A stretch of DNA of 64,000 nt, from the NCBI GenBank assembly GCA_965242595.1, contig OZ251464.1, positions 124,001-188,000 of the forward strand, in the 5' to 3' direction. The position numbers and the translations under genes are program-made. Of this stretch, positions 1 to 8,107 are shown one piece after another. The notes beneath the pieces were generated by a model. It was not told where the DNA came from and searched no databases. It saw nothing but the letters and a program-made list of their open reading frames with translations. How positions within the stretch are numbered: the first letter of the stretch is position 1; every line of letters begins with the position of its first letter. This DNA is from SP197 sp965242595 (GTDB lineage Bacteria > Pseudomonadota > Alphaproteobacteria > SP197).

Positions 1-1087
1 GCTTCTGGAAATGGTGCACGCCGCCTTCCCACACGGCGCTGAAGCGGGCGCCGGCCATGGCGGGCGAGCGATGGCCGGCGTGGGCCGCCTCCACCGCCTC
101 GAAATCCTCGCGGTTGGTCTGGTCGTAGAAATCCACGATGGCCTGGCGGGCCGGCGCCAGTGCCGCCGCCGTGGCGCCCTGGCCGTGGAAGTAGAAATCC
201 CAGCGTTGCCGCGACCTGCCGGCGCCTTCGGGAAACTCCACCATGGAGCAGCAATGGTCGGGGCCGACGATGAACTTGAAATTGGGGAACAGCGCCAGGT
301 TCTTGGCGGTGCGGTTGTCGTCGCCGATGCCCGGCCAGCGGGGCAGCGCCTCGCCCGCGCCCCAGGCGGAAGGCAGGCCGACATCGATCACCGTGCCCAG
401 GCAGGTGCCATCGGCCACCACCCGGTGTTCGGCAAAGGGCGCCACCTGGGCCAGCACGCTGTGGACGAAATCCAGATGCAGGGTCTCCAGATAGTTCTCG
501 GCCACCAGCTTCCAGTTGCCGGCGATCTCATAGGGCAGGCTGTGGCACCAGGTGGCGTCGTCCAGCCGGTATTCGGCGCATTGGGCCAGGAAGGGCGCGG
601 CATAATCCTCGAAGGGCGGTGCCTGCCCGTCGAGATTGACGAACAGCCAGTCGTGCCAGCGGGCCAGCCTGACCGGCTTCAGCCCCAGGCAGCTCTTGTC
701 GGGGCCCTCGCCGCCCCAATGGGGGGCCAGCACCAGGCGCCCGTCCAGATCGAAGGTCCAGCCGTGATAGCGGCAGCGCAGCGTCTGGCGGCCACGGGCG
801 GCGGCGGCGACCAGCAGGCTGCCCCGGTGGCTGCACAGATTGTGAAAGCAGCGGATGCGGCGGCGGCGGTCCCTGGTGAAGAGCAGCGGCGCGCCGGCCA
901 CCTCGCGCACCGCCACATCGCCCGGCGCCGCCACCTCATGGGCATAGCCGGCGCACATCCAGCTGCGGGCGAACAACCGTTCCCGTTCGGCCCGCGCGAA
1001 AGCCTCGCAGGTATAGGCGCGCCCCGGCAGGCCGGTGGCCTCGCCGGGCGGACGGTCGAGCGCGCGGACCTCGTCGGCGGTCAGCAT
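1..1087 (-). CDS. Rieske-type ring-hydroxylating oxygenase, alpha subunit (3' end beyond window)
   Basis: The first 362 residues are present; the C-terminus lies beyond the left edge. The protein is the catalytic subunit of a Rieske non-heme iron oxygenase, which uses electrons from a reductase to oxygenate or N-demethylate a substrate. The Rieske [2Fe-2S] ligands are visible as C85-x-H87 and C105-x2-H108. The mononuclear iron site appears as H204 and H209 in 'ETLHLDFVH', with nearby acidic residues. The ATG at 1087 was chosen because homologous sequence begins soon after it; the ribosome site is weak. It is divergent from a betaine-type ABC transporter, so a quaternary-amine substrate (as for GbcA or CntA) is possible, but the sequence does not settle the substrate. 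Confidence 0.85.
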   Translation of the reverse strand, partial: MLTADEVRALDRPPGEATGLPGRAYTCEAFARAERERLFARSWMCAGYAHEVAAPGDVAVREVAGAPLLFTRDRRRRIRCFHNLCSHRGSLLVAAAARGRQTLRCRYHGWTFDLDGRLVLAPHWGGEGPDKSCLGLKPVRLARWHDWLFVNLDGQAPPFEDYAAPFLAQCAEYRLDDATWCHSLPYEIAGNWKLVAENYLETLHLDFVHSVLAQVAPFAEHRVVADGTCLGTVIDVGLPSAWGAGEALPRWPGIGDDNRTAKNLALFPNFKFIVGPDHCCSMVEFPEGAGRSRQRWDFYFHGQGATAAALAPARQAIVDFYDQTNREDFEAVEAAHAGHRSPAMAGARFSAVWEGGVHHFQK

Positions 1088-1220
1088 GGGCCATCCTAGG
1101 GGCATTTGCGCCGGAACGGCAACACGCCCCCCGTCATGGACGCCCCCCGCCGGTTGGTGTATCGCTGGCCCTGCCGCCTTCCCGCATGGGGAATGCGGGC
1201 GGGACGGGGGGCGAGGCGAG

Positions 1221-2282
1221 ATGAAGGACGAACCTGCGGGCGATGCGCAACTGACCTGCCGCCATGTGTGGAAGGTCTACGGCCCCCATGCCGAACGCTT
1301 TTTCACCGGCGGCAATGGCGATGTGGCCGATGCGCAAGGGCTGATCGCCCAGCTGCGCGCCAGCGGCCATATCGGCGCGGCCTGCGATGTCAGCTTCCAG
1401 GTCCACAAGGGCGAGATCTTCGTCATCATGGGGCTTTCCGGCTCCGGCAAATCCACCGTGGTGCGCTGCCTGTCGCGGCTGGTGGAGCCTACCGCCGGCG
1501 AGGTGATCCTGGATGGCGAAAACCTGCTTGCCGTCTCCAAGCAGCGGCTGATCGACATCCGCCGCCACAAGATGGGCATGGTGTTCCAGAATTTCGGCCT
1601 GCTGCCCCATCTTTCGGTGCTGGAGAATGTCGCCTTTCCGCTCCAGGTCCAGGGCATCGACAAACCTGAGCGCCTGGCCCGGGCCATGGAGATGATTGAG
1701 CTGGTGGGCCTGGATGGGCGCGAGGCCAGCTATCCGCGCCAGCTTTCCGGCGGCCAGCAGCAGCGCGTGGGCATCGCCCGCAGCCTGGCGGTGGAGCCGG
1801 AGCTGTGGCTGCTGGACGAGCCGTTCTCGGCGCTGGACCCGCTGATCCGCCGCCAGATGCAGGACGAGTTCATCCGCCTGCAACAGATGCTGCACAAAAC
1901 CATCGTCTTCATCACTCACGATTTCCTGGAGGCGCTGCGGCTGGCCGACCGCATCGCCATCATGAAGGATGGCTCCATCGTGCAGATCGGCACGCCGGCC
2001 GAGGTGGTGATGAAGCCCGCCAACGACTATGTCGAGGAGTTCACCCGCGATGTGCCGCGGGTGAAGGTTATCACCGCCGGCGACATCGTGAAGCCGGCCC
2101 GGGACGGCCTCGATATGGAGGCCGCGGTCGCAGCCGACACCGCGCTGGAGCGGCTGATTCCCCGTTTCGGCGACGGCCTGGACGCGGTGGCGGTGAAGGA
2201 CGCGGCGGGCCAGCCACTGGGCCAGGTGACGCCCCAGGACGTGCTGGCGGCGCTGGCCGCCGAAGACGACCCGGCGCCGTGA
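1221..2282 (+). CDS. Glycine betaine/proline-type ABC transporter ATP-binding protein (ProV/OpuAA-like)
   Basis: This 353-residue cytoplasmic ATPase should energise uptake of quaternary-ammonium or sulfonium osmolytes. Walker A is 'GLSGSGKST' from about residue 71, the signature is 'LSGGQQQRVGIARS' near residue 175, and Walker B is 'LLDEP' with D199. The long N-terminal extension before Walker A, with a conserved 'GA(A/C)DVSF' lead-in, is typical of ProV rather than of generic ABC ATPases. A C-terminal tail of about 70 residues resembles a reduced CBS regulatory region. The ATG at 1221 follows 'gaggcgag'. The stop overlaps the GTG of the permease gene (GTGA), which indicates translational coupling. 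No binding-protein gene is adjacent; the nearest candidate lies at 24725-25645. Confidence 0.9.
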   Translation: MKDEPAGDAQLTCRHVWKVYGPHAERFFTGGNGDVADAQGLIAQLRASGHIGAACDVSFQVHKGEIFVIMGLSGSGKSTVVRCLSRLVEPTAGEVILDGENLLAVSKQRLIDIRRHKMGMVFQNFGLLPHLSVLENVAFPLQVQGIDKPERLARAMEMIELVGLDGREASYPRQLSGGQQQRVGIARSLAVEPELWLLDEPFSALDPLIRRQMQDEFIRLQQMLHKTIVFITHDFLEALRLADRIAIMKDGSIVQIGTPAEVVMKPANDYVEEFTRDVPRVKVITAGDIVKPARDGLDMEAAVAADTALERLIPRFGDGLDAVAVKDAAGQPLGQVTPQDVLAALAAEDDPAP

Positions 2283-4429
2283 CCGACGCCGCCCCCCCGG
2301 CACCTGCCAGGGCGCGGCTGCTGCCGCCGGGCCTGTGGCCCTGGCTGGCGCTGGCCGCGTTCGCCCTGCTGTGCGTGGCGCTGCGCGGCGAGGAAGGCTG
2401 GCTGGTGGCCTATCCCAAGGGCTGGCAGGTGCCGCTGGCCGGCTGGCTGGAAGCGGGGATGGACTGGTTCACGCTCCATTTCAAGCCCGTCTTCCGCTTC
2501 ATCTCCGATCTGCTCACCTGGCCGATGGCGGGCGGCGTCATCGCCTTCGGCGCCAGCAAGGTCGATGTGCCCGGGCTGCAGGACGTGCTGCAATGGCTGC
2601 CCTGGCCGGTCACCGTGGCGCTGGTGGCGATCGTCGCCTGGGCCGCCAAGGGCTGGCGCCTGGCGGCGTTCTGCGTCGCCGCGCTGCTCTACATGCTGGT
2701 GGTGGGCTATTGGAACGAAAGCATGGCCACCCTGGCGCTGGTGGGCATTTCGGTGCCGCTGTCGCTCGCCATCGGCCTGGCGCTGGGGCTGCTGGGCTTC
2801 CGCTTCCGCCCCGCCAGGCGCGTGATCGAGCCGATGCTGGACGTGATGCAGACCGTGCCCACCTTCGCCTATCTCATCCCCATTCTGATCCTGTTCGGCA
2901 TCGGGCCGGTGGTGGGCATGGTGGCCTCGGCCATCTATGCCAGCCCGCCCATGGTCAGAAACGTGATGCTGGGGCTGAACCGGGTGCCCGACAATGTCAT
3001 CGAAAGCGGCCAGATGTCGGGCTGCAACGGTTTCCAGCTGCTGTTCATGGTGCGCCTTCCGGCCGCCATGTCCACCGTCATGATCGGCGTCAACCAGACC
3101 ATCATGGCGGCGCTTTCCATGGTCATCATCGCCGCCATCATCGGCGGCTTTGCCGATATCGGCTGGGAGGTGCTCTCCACCATGCGCAAGGCGCAAACCG
3201 GGCAAAGCCTGCTGGCCGGCCTGGTCATCGTGCTGCTGGCGATGATGATGGACCGCATCAGCCGCGGCTTTGCCGAACGTTCGGGCAGCATCCGCCCGCC
3301 GCGCCGGGGCGGCTTTCTGGCCCGCCATCCCTATCTGGCGGCGATGGCGGTCTCGGTGGCGGCCGGCCTGCTGCTGGCGCCGCTGGTCCCGGCCATCGAA
3401 AGCTGGCCCAAGGCGTGGGTGTTCTACCCGGCCGACGACCTCAACGCCGCCGTCTCCTGGTTCACGCGCAACTTCTTCGACATCACCGACGCCATCAAAA
3501 CCTACACGCTGTTCTTCTTCATGCTGCCCATGAAGGCGGGGCTGGAGCGGATCGCCAGGCCGTCCTCATGGGGCTTCCAGTTCACCGAGGCGGCCGATGC
3601 ACTCTATTACTGGCTGCTGGCGGGCGGCCTGGTGGCCCTGGCGGCAAAGCTGGCGGGCTGGCGGGCGGCGGTGACGGCGGGGCTGCTGCTGGTGCTGTTC
3701 TTCTTCGGCGCCTCCGGCACCCCCTGGCCGGTTTTCATCGCCACCGTCACGCTGATCGCCTGGCAGGTGGGCGGCTGGCGCATCGCCCTGTTCGCCTTCC
3801 TGGGCATGGCCTTCATGCTGGTCACGGGCGCCTGGGCGCGGGCCATGCTGTCCTTCTATCTGACGGCCACCTCGGTCATCCTGTGCCTGGTGCTGGGCGG
3901 GGCGCTGGGCATCTGGGCGGCGCAGAACGAGCGCGTCTCGGCGCTGCTGCGGCCCATCAACGATACCTTGCAGACCATGCCGCTGTTCGTCTTCCTGATC
4001 CCGGTCATCATGGTGTTCCTGGTGGGCGATTTCTCCGCCCTGCTGGCGATCGTCCTCTATGCCATCGTGCCGGCCATCCGCTACACGGAACACGGGCTGC
4101 GCCATGTCGATCCGGTGGCGGTGGAGGCGGCGCGCATGATGGGCTGCACGGAACGCCAGGTGCTGTGGCGGGTGAAGCTGCCGCTCGCCATCCCGGAGAT
4201 CATGCTGGGGCTGAATCAGGTGGTGATGTTCGCGCTGGCCATGCTGGTGATCGCCGCCCTGGTGGGCACCAAGGGGCTGGGCCAGTGGGTCTATGACAGC
4301 CTCACCAACGCCCGCTTCGGCCAGGGGGTGATCGCCGGCGGCTCCATGGCGCTGATGGCGATGATCGCCGATCGCATCATCCAGGCCTGGGCGGCGCAGA
4401 AGAAACGCGACCTGGGGCTGGCCGCCTGA
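2279..4429 (+). CDS. Betaine-type ABC transporter permease, fused double module (ProW-like)
   Basis: This 716-residue inner-membrane protein carries two complete binding-protein-dependent permease modules in tandem. The first spans roughly residues 140-330 and the second about 520-710, each preceded by extra hydrophobic segments. Both contain the cytoplasmic loop that contacts the ATPase, for example 'ESGQMSGCNGFQLLFMVRLP' and 'EAARMMGCTERQVLWRVKLP'. ProW is normally a single module that dimerises, so this fusion supplies both halves of the channel in one chain. The GTG start overlaps the stop of the ATPase gene. The substrate is inferred from the ProW-type permease sequence and could be glycine betaine, proline betaine or DMSP. 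Confidence 0.88.
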   Translation: MTDAAPPAPARARLLPPGLWPWLALAAFALLCVALRGEEGWLVAYPKGWQVPLAGWLEAGMDWFTLHFKPVFRFISDLLTWPMAGGVIAFGASKVDVPGLQDVLQWLPWPVTVALVAIVAWAAKGWRLAAFCVAALLYMLVVGYWNESMATLALVGISVPLSLAIGLALGLLGFRFRPARRVIEPMLDVMQTVPTFAYLIPILILFGIGPVVGMVASAIYASPPMVRNVMLGLNRVPDNVIESGQMSGCNGFQLLFMVRLPAAMSTVMIGVNQTIMAALSMVIIAAIIGGFADIGWEVLSTMRKAQTGQSLLAGLVIVLLAMMMDRISRGFAERSGSIRPPRRGGFLARHPYLAAMAVSVAAGLLLAPLVPAIESWPKAWVFYPADDLNAAVSWFTRNFFDITDAIKTYTLFFFMLPMKAGLERIARPSSWGFQFTEAADALYYWLLAGGLVALAAKLAGWRAAVTAGLLLVLFFFGASGTPWPVFIATVTLIAWQVGGWRIALFAFLGMAFMLVTGAWARAMLSFYLTATSVILCLVLGGALGIWAAQNERVSALLRPINDTLQTMPLFVFLIPVIMVFLVGDFSALLAIVLYAIVPAIRYTEHGLRHVDPVAVEAARMMGCTERQVLWRVKLPLAIPEIMLGLNQVVMFALAMLVIAALVGTKGLGQWVYDSLTNARFGQGVIAGGSMALMAMIADRIIQAWAAQKKRDLGLAA

Positions 4430-4445
4430 CGCCGCCTCATGCCGC

Positions 4446-5744
4446 TCAGGGCCCCCAGCGGTCCATGGCCCGGTGCCAGGCGACGGCTGCCGCCAGAAAC
4501 CAGGGATCGCCGCGATAGAAGGCGCGGGTGGGAAAGGCGATGTCGTCGAAAGGCGTGGCGCCTTCGGCCGCCCCCAGCACCTTGTGGCCCAGCTTGTGGC
4601 CCATCCAGCTGGCCCAGGCGACGCCGGCGCCGCAATAGCCCATGGCGAACCACAGCCCGTCGCGGCGCCCGATATGGGGCATCTCGTCGAAGGTATAAGC
4701 CACGAAGCCAAGCCAGCTGTGGCTGACCTTCGCCGCCGCCAGTTCGGGGAACAGCCCGGCCATCTCCCGGTGAAGGCGCGGGGCGCTGACGGCGGGGTCG
4801 GTTTCCTTCAGCGCCACGCGCCCGCCGAAGATCACCCGCCGGCCGTCGGGCGAGGCCCGGTAGTAATAGATCACCTTGCGGGTATCCGAGATGGAACGCT
4901 GGCGCGGCATGATCTTCGCCATGGTCTCCGGCGCCAGCGCCTCGGTGGCGATCATGTAGCTGCCGATGGGAATCACGCGCCGCCGCAGCCCCGGCGCGAT
5001 GGGGCCGCTGTAGCCGTTGGTGGCCACCACCGCATCCCGCGCCCGCAGCCGGCCCCGCGCCGTCGTCACCTCGACGCTGCCGTCCCTGGCCGCCGTCAGG
5101 GCCAGCACCGGCGTTCCGGTCTCGATGGTGGCGCCGGCCTCCAGCGCCAGGCGGATAAGGCCGTTGGCGTATTTGGCCGGCTGCAGGCTGGCGTGGTGTT
5201 CCATCACGGCCCCGCCGCAATAGGCTTCGGTGCCCAGCTCCGCCGCCATGTCGCCCGCCGGCACCATGTGCCATTCGAACGGATCGATGCGGGCGTGTTC
5301 CGCCAGGTGCCGGGCCAGGGCATCGTAGCGCGAGGGCCGGTGGGCGCCGATGAAACGCCCGCCGCGGTGAAGATCGCAGGCGATCCCCTCCGCCTCTATG
5401 AAGGCCAGGGTGTGGTTCAGGCTTTCGCGCCCGGCGGCGACGATGGCGCGGGAGGCCCGATCGCCATAGCGGCGCGTCAGCGTTGCGAAGCCGGGCTTGA
5501 CGCCGTCGGCGATCTGGCCGCCATTGCGGGCGCTGCACCCCCAGGCCGCGTCCTCGGCATCGAACACCACCACGCTGCGCCCGGCCCGGGCCAGCACCAG
5601 GGCCGCGTTCAGCCCGGTATAGCCGGCACCGACGATGGCGACATCGGCCCTGGCCGGCAGCGGCCGGTTGGGGATGGAGGGACGCGGCGCCTCCTGCCAC
5701 CACCAGGGCTCGGTCTTCATGGCGGCGAAACGGGGATCGCTCAC
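4446..5744 (-). CDS. FAD-dependent amine/amino-acid oxidoreductase (DadA/PuuB-like)
   Basis: The 432-residue flavoprotein belongs to the DAO superfamily (D-amino-acid dehydrogenase, sarcosine oxidase, gamma-glutamylputrescine oxidase). The N-terminus has the Rossmann dinucleotide motif 'VAIVGAGYTGLNAA' after a tryptophan-rich lead, followed by 'CSARNGGQ', which is typical of PuuB/OrdL-like enzymes. The C-terminus has 'HIGRRDGLWFAMGYCGAGV', a typical FAD-binding end. GTG 5744 is chosen because 'aggagg' lies just upstream; an ATG at residue 9 is the alternative. It is divergent from a gamma-glutamyltransferase gene, which would fit gamma-glutamylated amine turnover, but the substrate is not shown by sequence. 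Confidence 0.85.
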   Translation of the reverse strand: MSDPRFAAMKTEPWWWQEAPRPSIPNRPLPARADVAIVGAGYTGLNAALVLARAGRSVVVFDAEDAAWGCSARNGGQIADGVKPGFATLTRRYGDRASRAIVAAGRESLNHTLAFIEAEGIACDLHRGGRFIGAHRPSRYDALARHLAEHARIDPFEWHMVPAGDMAAELGTEAYCGGAVMEHHASLQPAKYANGLIRLALEAGATIETGTPVLALTAARDGSVEVTTARGRLRARDAVVATNGYSGPIAPGLRRRVIPIGSYMIATEALAPETMAKIMPRQRSISDTRKVIYYYRASPDGRRVIFGGRVALKETDPAVSAPRLHREMAGLFPELAAAKVSHSWLGFVAYTFDEMPHIGRRDGLWFAMGYCGAGVAWASWMGHKLGHKVLGAAEGATPFDDIAFPTRAFYRGDPWFLAAAVAWHRAMDRWGP

Positions 5745-5816
5745 GTCCTGGCCTCCTGCGGATCGACGCCGGAGACTAGCCGACATAGAGTGCGCGGCGA
5801 AGAGAGGCGGGAAACC

Positions 5817-7376
5817 ATGCGGCTGGTGGAAACCTGGCAGATCGCCAAACCGGCGCTGGCCTCCCGGCGCGGGCTGGTGGCAAGCCAGCATTACGAAGCC
5901 TCTTCCGCCGGTGCCGAGGTGCTGGCGGCGGGCGGCAATGCGGTGGACGCGGCGGTGGCGGCGGGGCTGGCCATCGGCGTGGTCGAGCCGTGGATGAGCG
6001 GGCCCGGCGGCTGCGGCTATATGACGCTGCTGGACGGCGAGAGCGGCGCCTGCCATGCGGTCGATTTCGCCACCCTGGCCCCGGCGACGCTGAATGTGGC
6101 CGATTATCCGCTGGAGCAGGCGGGCGAGGCCGACGACGACCTGTTCGGCTGGCCGCGGGTGAAGGACGACCGCAACATCGAAGGCCCGCTTTCCATCGCC
6201 GTGCCGACCCAGATCGCCGGCCTGGCGGCGGCGCTGGAGCGTTTCGGCACCCTGCCCTGGGCCGAAGCCATGGCGCCGGCCGTGGCGCTGGCCAGGCGCG
6301 GCCTGAAGCTGGACTGGCACGCGACGCTGCGGATCGCGCTGGAGGCGCGGGGCCTGGCGCGCTATCCCGGCAGCCGCGACCTGTTCCTGCCCGGCGGCCT
6401 GCCACCTGTCAGCACCGATTCGGCCCGGCTGGCGACGCTGAAAAACCCGCGCCTGACCGCCACGCTGGAGCGTCTGCGCGACGCCGGCCCCGCCGATTTC
6501 TACCGTGGCGATCTGGCCCGCGACATCGCCCGCGACCTGGCCGAGATCGGCGCCCGGGTGACGGCGGCCGACCTGGCGGCCTATCGGGCCCGCATCCTGC
6601 CCGCCCAAAGCGGACGCTATCGCGGCGCCACCGTCCATGTCCCGCCCGGCCTCAATGCCGGGCCGGCGCTGCTGGACGCGCTTTCCCGCCTGGAGGCGGC
6701 CTGGGGGGCGGCGCAAGGCGGCACCGGACCGGACCTGGCGGCCTACCGCGCCTATGGCGAGGCGCTGTTCGCGACCTATCGCCAGCGCCTGGCCGGGGCG
6801 GGCGCGGGGGCCGGCGAAAGCTGCACCACCCATGTGACGGCGGTGGATGCCAAAGGCACCATGGTGGCGCTGACGCAGACCCTGCTTTCGGCCTTTGGCA
6901 GCCGCGTGACGCTGCCCCGCACCGGCTTTCTGGCCAACAACGGCATCATGTGGTTCGACCCGCGCCCGGGCGGGGCCAATGCCATGGCGCCTCGCCGCCG
7001 TCCGCTTTCCAATATGTGCCCGGCGGCGGTGACGGGGGCGCCGGGGGGCGACTTCGCGCTGGGGGCGTCCGGCGGACGGCGCATCTTCCCGGCCATCTTC
7101 CAGCTGATCTCGTTCATGGTGGACCACGGCATGAGCCTGGAAGAGGCCTTCCACACCCCGCGCCTGGATGTGAGCGGGGCCGAGAGCGTCACCCTGGACG
7201 ACCGGCTGGACCCTGCCATCGCCGCCGCCCTGGCGGCGCGCTGGCCGACGGTGGCGCTGCCGCCATCGCCGCTTTCGCCCTTCGCCTGCCCCAATGCGGT
7301 GCGTCTTGTAGCGGGCGGCTGGCGCCAGGGCTGCGCCTTCGTCTCTTCGCCCTGGGCGGGCGTGGCGGCGGCCTAG
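5817..7376 (+). CDS. ggt: Gamma-glutamyltransferase family protein
   Basis: The 519-residue Ntn-hydrolase precursor should self-cleave into large and small subunits and transfer or hydrolyse gamma-glutamyl groups. The catalytic threonine that becomes the small-subunit N-terminus is T337 in 'ESCTTHVTAVD'. The small subunit also keeps the 'RRPLSNMCPA' substrate-loop region and a 'GASGGRRIFPAIFQ' segment. The early 'GGNAVDAAVAAGLAIGVVEP' block is the family hallmark. No signal peptide is visible, so it is probably cytoplasmic, unlike periplasmic E. coli Ggt. It may act as an acylase-like or glutathione hydrolase-like homologue. The last four bases overlap the stop of the convergent nitroreductase gene. 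Confidence 0.88.
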   Translation: MRLVETWQIAKPALASRRGLVASQHYEASSAGAEVLAAGGNAVDAAVAAGLAIGVVEPWMSGPGGCGYMTLLDGESGACHAVDFATLAPATLNVADYPLEQAGEADDDLFGWPRVKDDRNIEGPLSIAVPTQIAGLAAALERFGTLPWAEAMAPAVALARRGLKLDWHATLRIALEARGLARYPGSRDLFLPGGLPPVSTDSARLATLKNPRLTATLERLRDAGPADFYRGDLARDIARDLAEIGARVTAADLAAYRARILPAQSGRYRGATVHVPPGLNAGPALLDALSRLEAAWGAAQGGTGPDLAAYRAYGEALFATYRQRLAGAGAGAGESCTTHVTAVDAKGTMVALTQTLLSAFGSRVTLPRTGFLANNGIMWFDPRPGGANAMAPRRRPLSNMCPAAVTGAPGGDFALGASGGRRIFPAIFQLISFMVDHGMSLEEAFHTPRLDVSGAESVTLDDRLDPAIAAALAARWPTVALPPSPLSPFACPNAVRLVAGGWRQGCAFVSSPWAGVAAA

Positions 7377-7981
7377 GGCAGCGAATCCAGCCGCCGCACC
7401 ACATCGGCCAGGGCGGGGCGCTGGCGCTCCGTTGGCGCCGCCCGGGGCGTGCCGATATGGACGAAGCCCACCAGGCTATCGGCCTCGCCGATGCCCAGCG
7501 CCGCCTTGATCGCCGGATTGCGCGACGGCCAATTGGTGACCCATTGGGCGCCGTAGCCCATGGCGGTGGCGGCGTGGAGCAGATTGAAGCAGACATTGCC
7601 GCCGGACAGCAGCTGTTCCAGCGGCGGCACATCGTCGCGGGCAGCGGTCAGGCGGCTGGCGACCGCCACCAGCACCGGCGAGCGTTGCGGGCGCACCCGC
7701 TCCAGCTCCAGCCGGCGGGCGTCGGCGGCAGGTTCCAGCTTGCGGAACTCGGCGACGAACAGCTCGCCCAGCTGGGCCTGGGCGGCGCAGGAGAGTACCA
7801 GCAGCCGCCAGGGCGCCAGCCGTCCGTGATCGGGCACGCGCAGGGCGATGGCGAGCATGGCGTCGAGCTGGTCCGGAGACGGGCCGGGTTCGACCAGCTG
7901 GGCCGCCAGCACGGAACGGCGCGTCGCCAGAAGATCCAGGGGGCTGCCATCGGCGATGTTGAGGCGGGCGGGCGGCGTCAT
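7373..7981 (-). CDS. Nitroreductase family protein (YdjA-like)
   Basis: This 202-residue FMN-dependent NAD(P)H oxidoreductase is of the small YdjA/Rv3368 type. The conserved start 'LLATRRSV' and 'VPDHGRLAPWRLLVL' bind FMN, and 'ATAMGYGAQWVTNWP' is the usual flavin/dimer segment. Its physiological substrate is unknown; such enzymes reduce quinones or nitroaromatics in vitro. The ATG lies inside the left copy of a 133-bp direct repeat that also covers the end of the upstream restriction-type gene, so its 5' region was copied when that locus rearranged. Confidence 0.87.
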   Translation of the reverse strand: MTPPARLNIADGSPLDLLATRRSVLAAQLVEPGPSPDQLDAMLAIALRVPDHGRLAPWRLLVLSCAAQAQLGELFVAEFRKLEPAADARRLELERVRPQRSPVLVAVASRLTAARDDVPPLEQLLSGGNVCFNLLHAATAMGYGAQWVTNWPSRNPAIKAALGIGEADSLVGFVHIGTPRAAPTERQRPALADVVRRLDSLP

Positions 7982-8107
7982 GGGCGGCGGCTGTTTCGTC
8001 TTTTCGAGGCGTGGGGGGCGATCATAGAGCCTTAGCGGGCGCCGCGCAGCAGGGTGCGGGCCAGCCGTTCCAGGCGAGCGGCGATGCCGTGGGCGGCGAG
8101 GGCGGCG
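7975..8107. repeat. 133-bp direct repeat, left copy
   Basis: This copy spans the nitroreductase start codon, the intergenic stretch and the last 25 codons of the nuclease-methyltransferase gene. It aligns without gaps to 11119-11251 with 11 mismatches counted by eye (about 92% identity). Both copies have the same orientation. Confidence 0.92.

Noticed and set aside
1..1087. Naming the Rieske protein as glycine betaine monooxygenase GbcA
   Set aside because: The Rieske and iron ligands are general to the class, the C-terminus is missing, and no reductase partner is visible.
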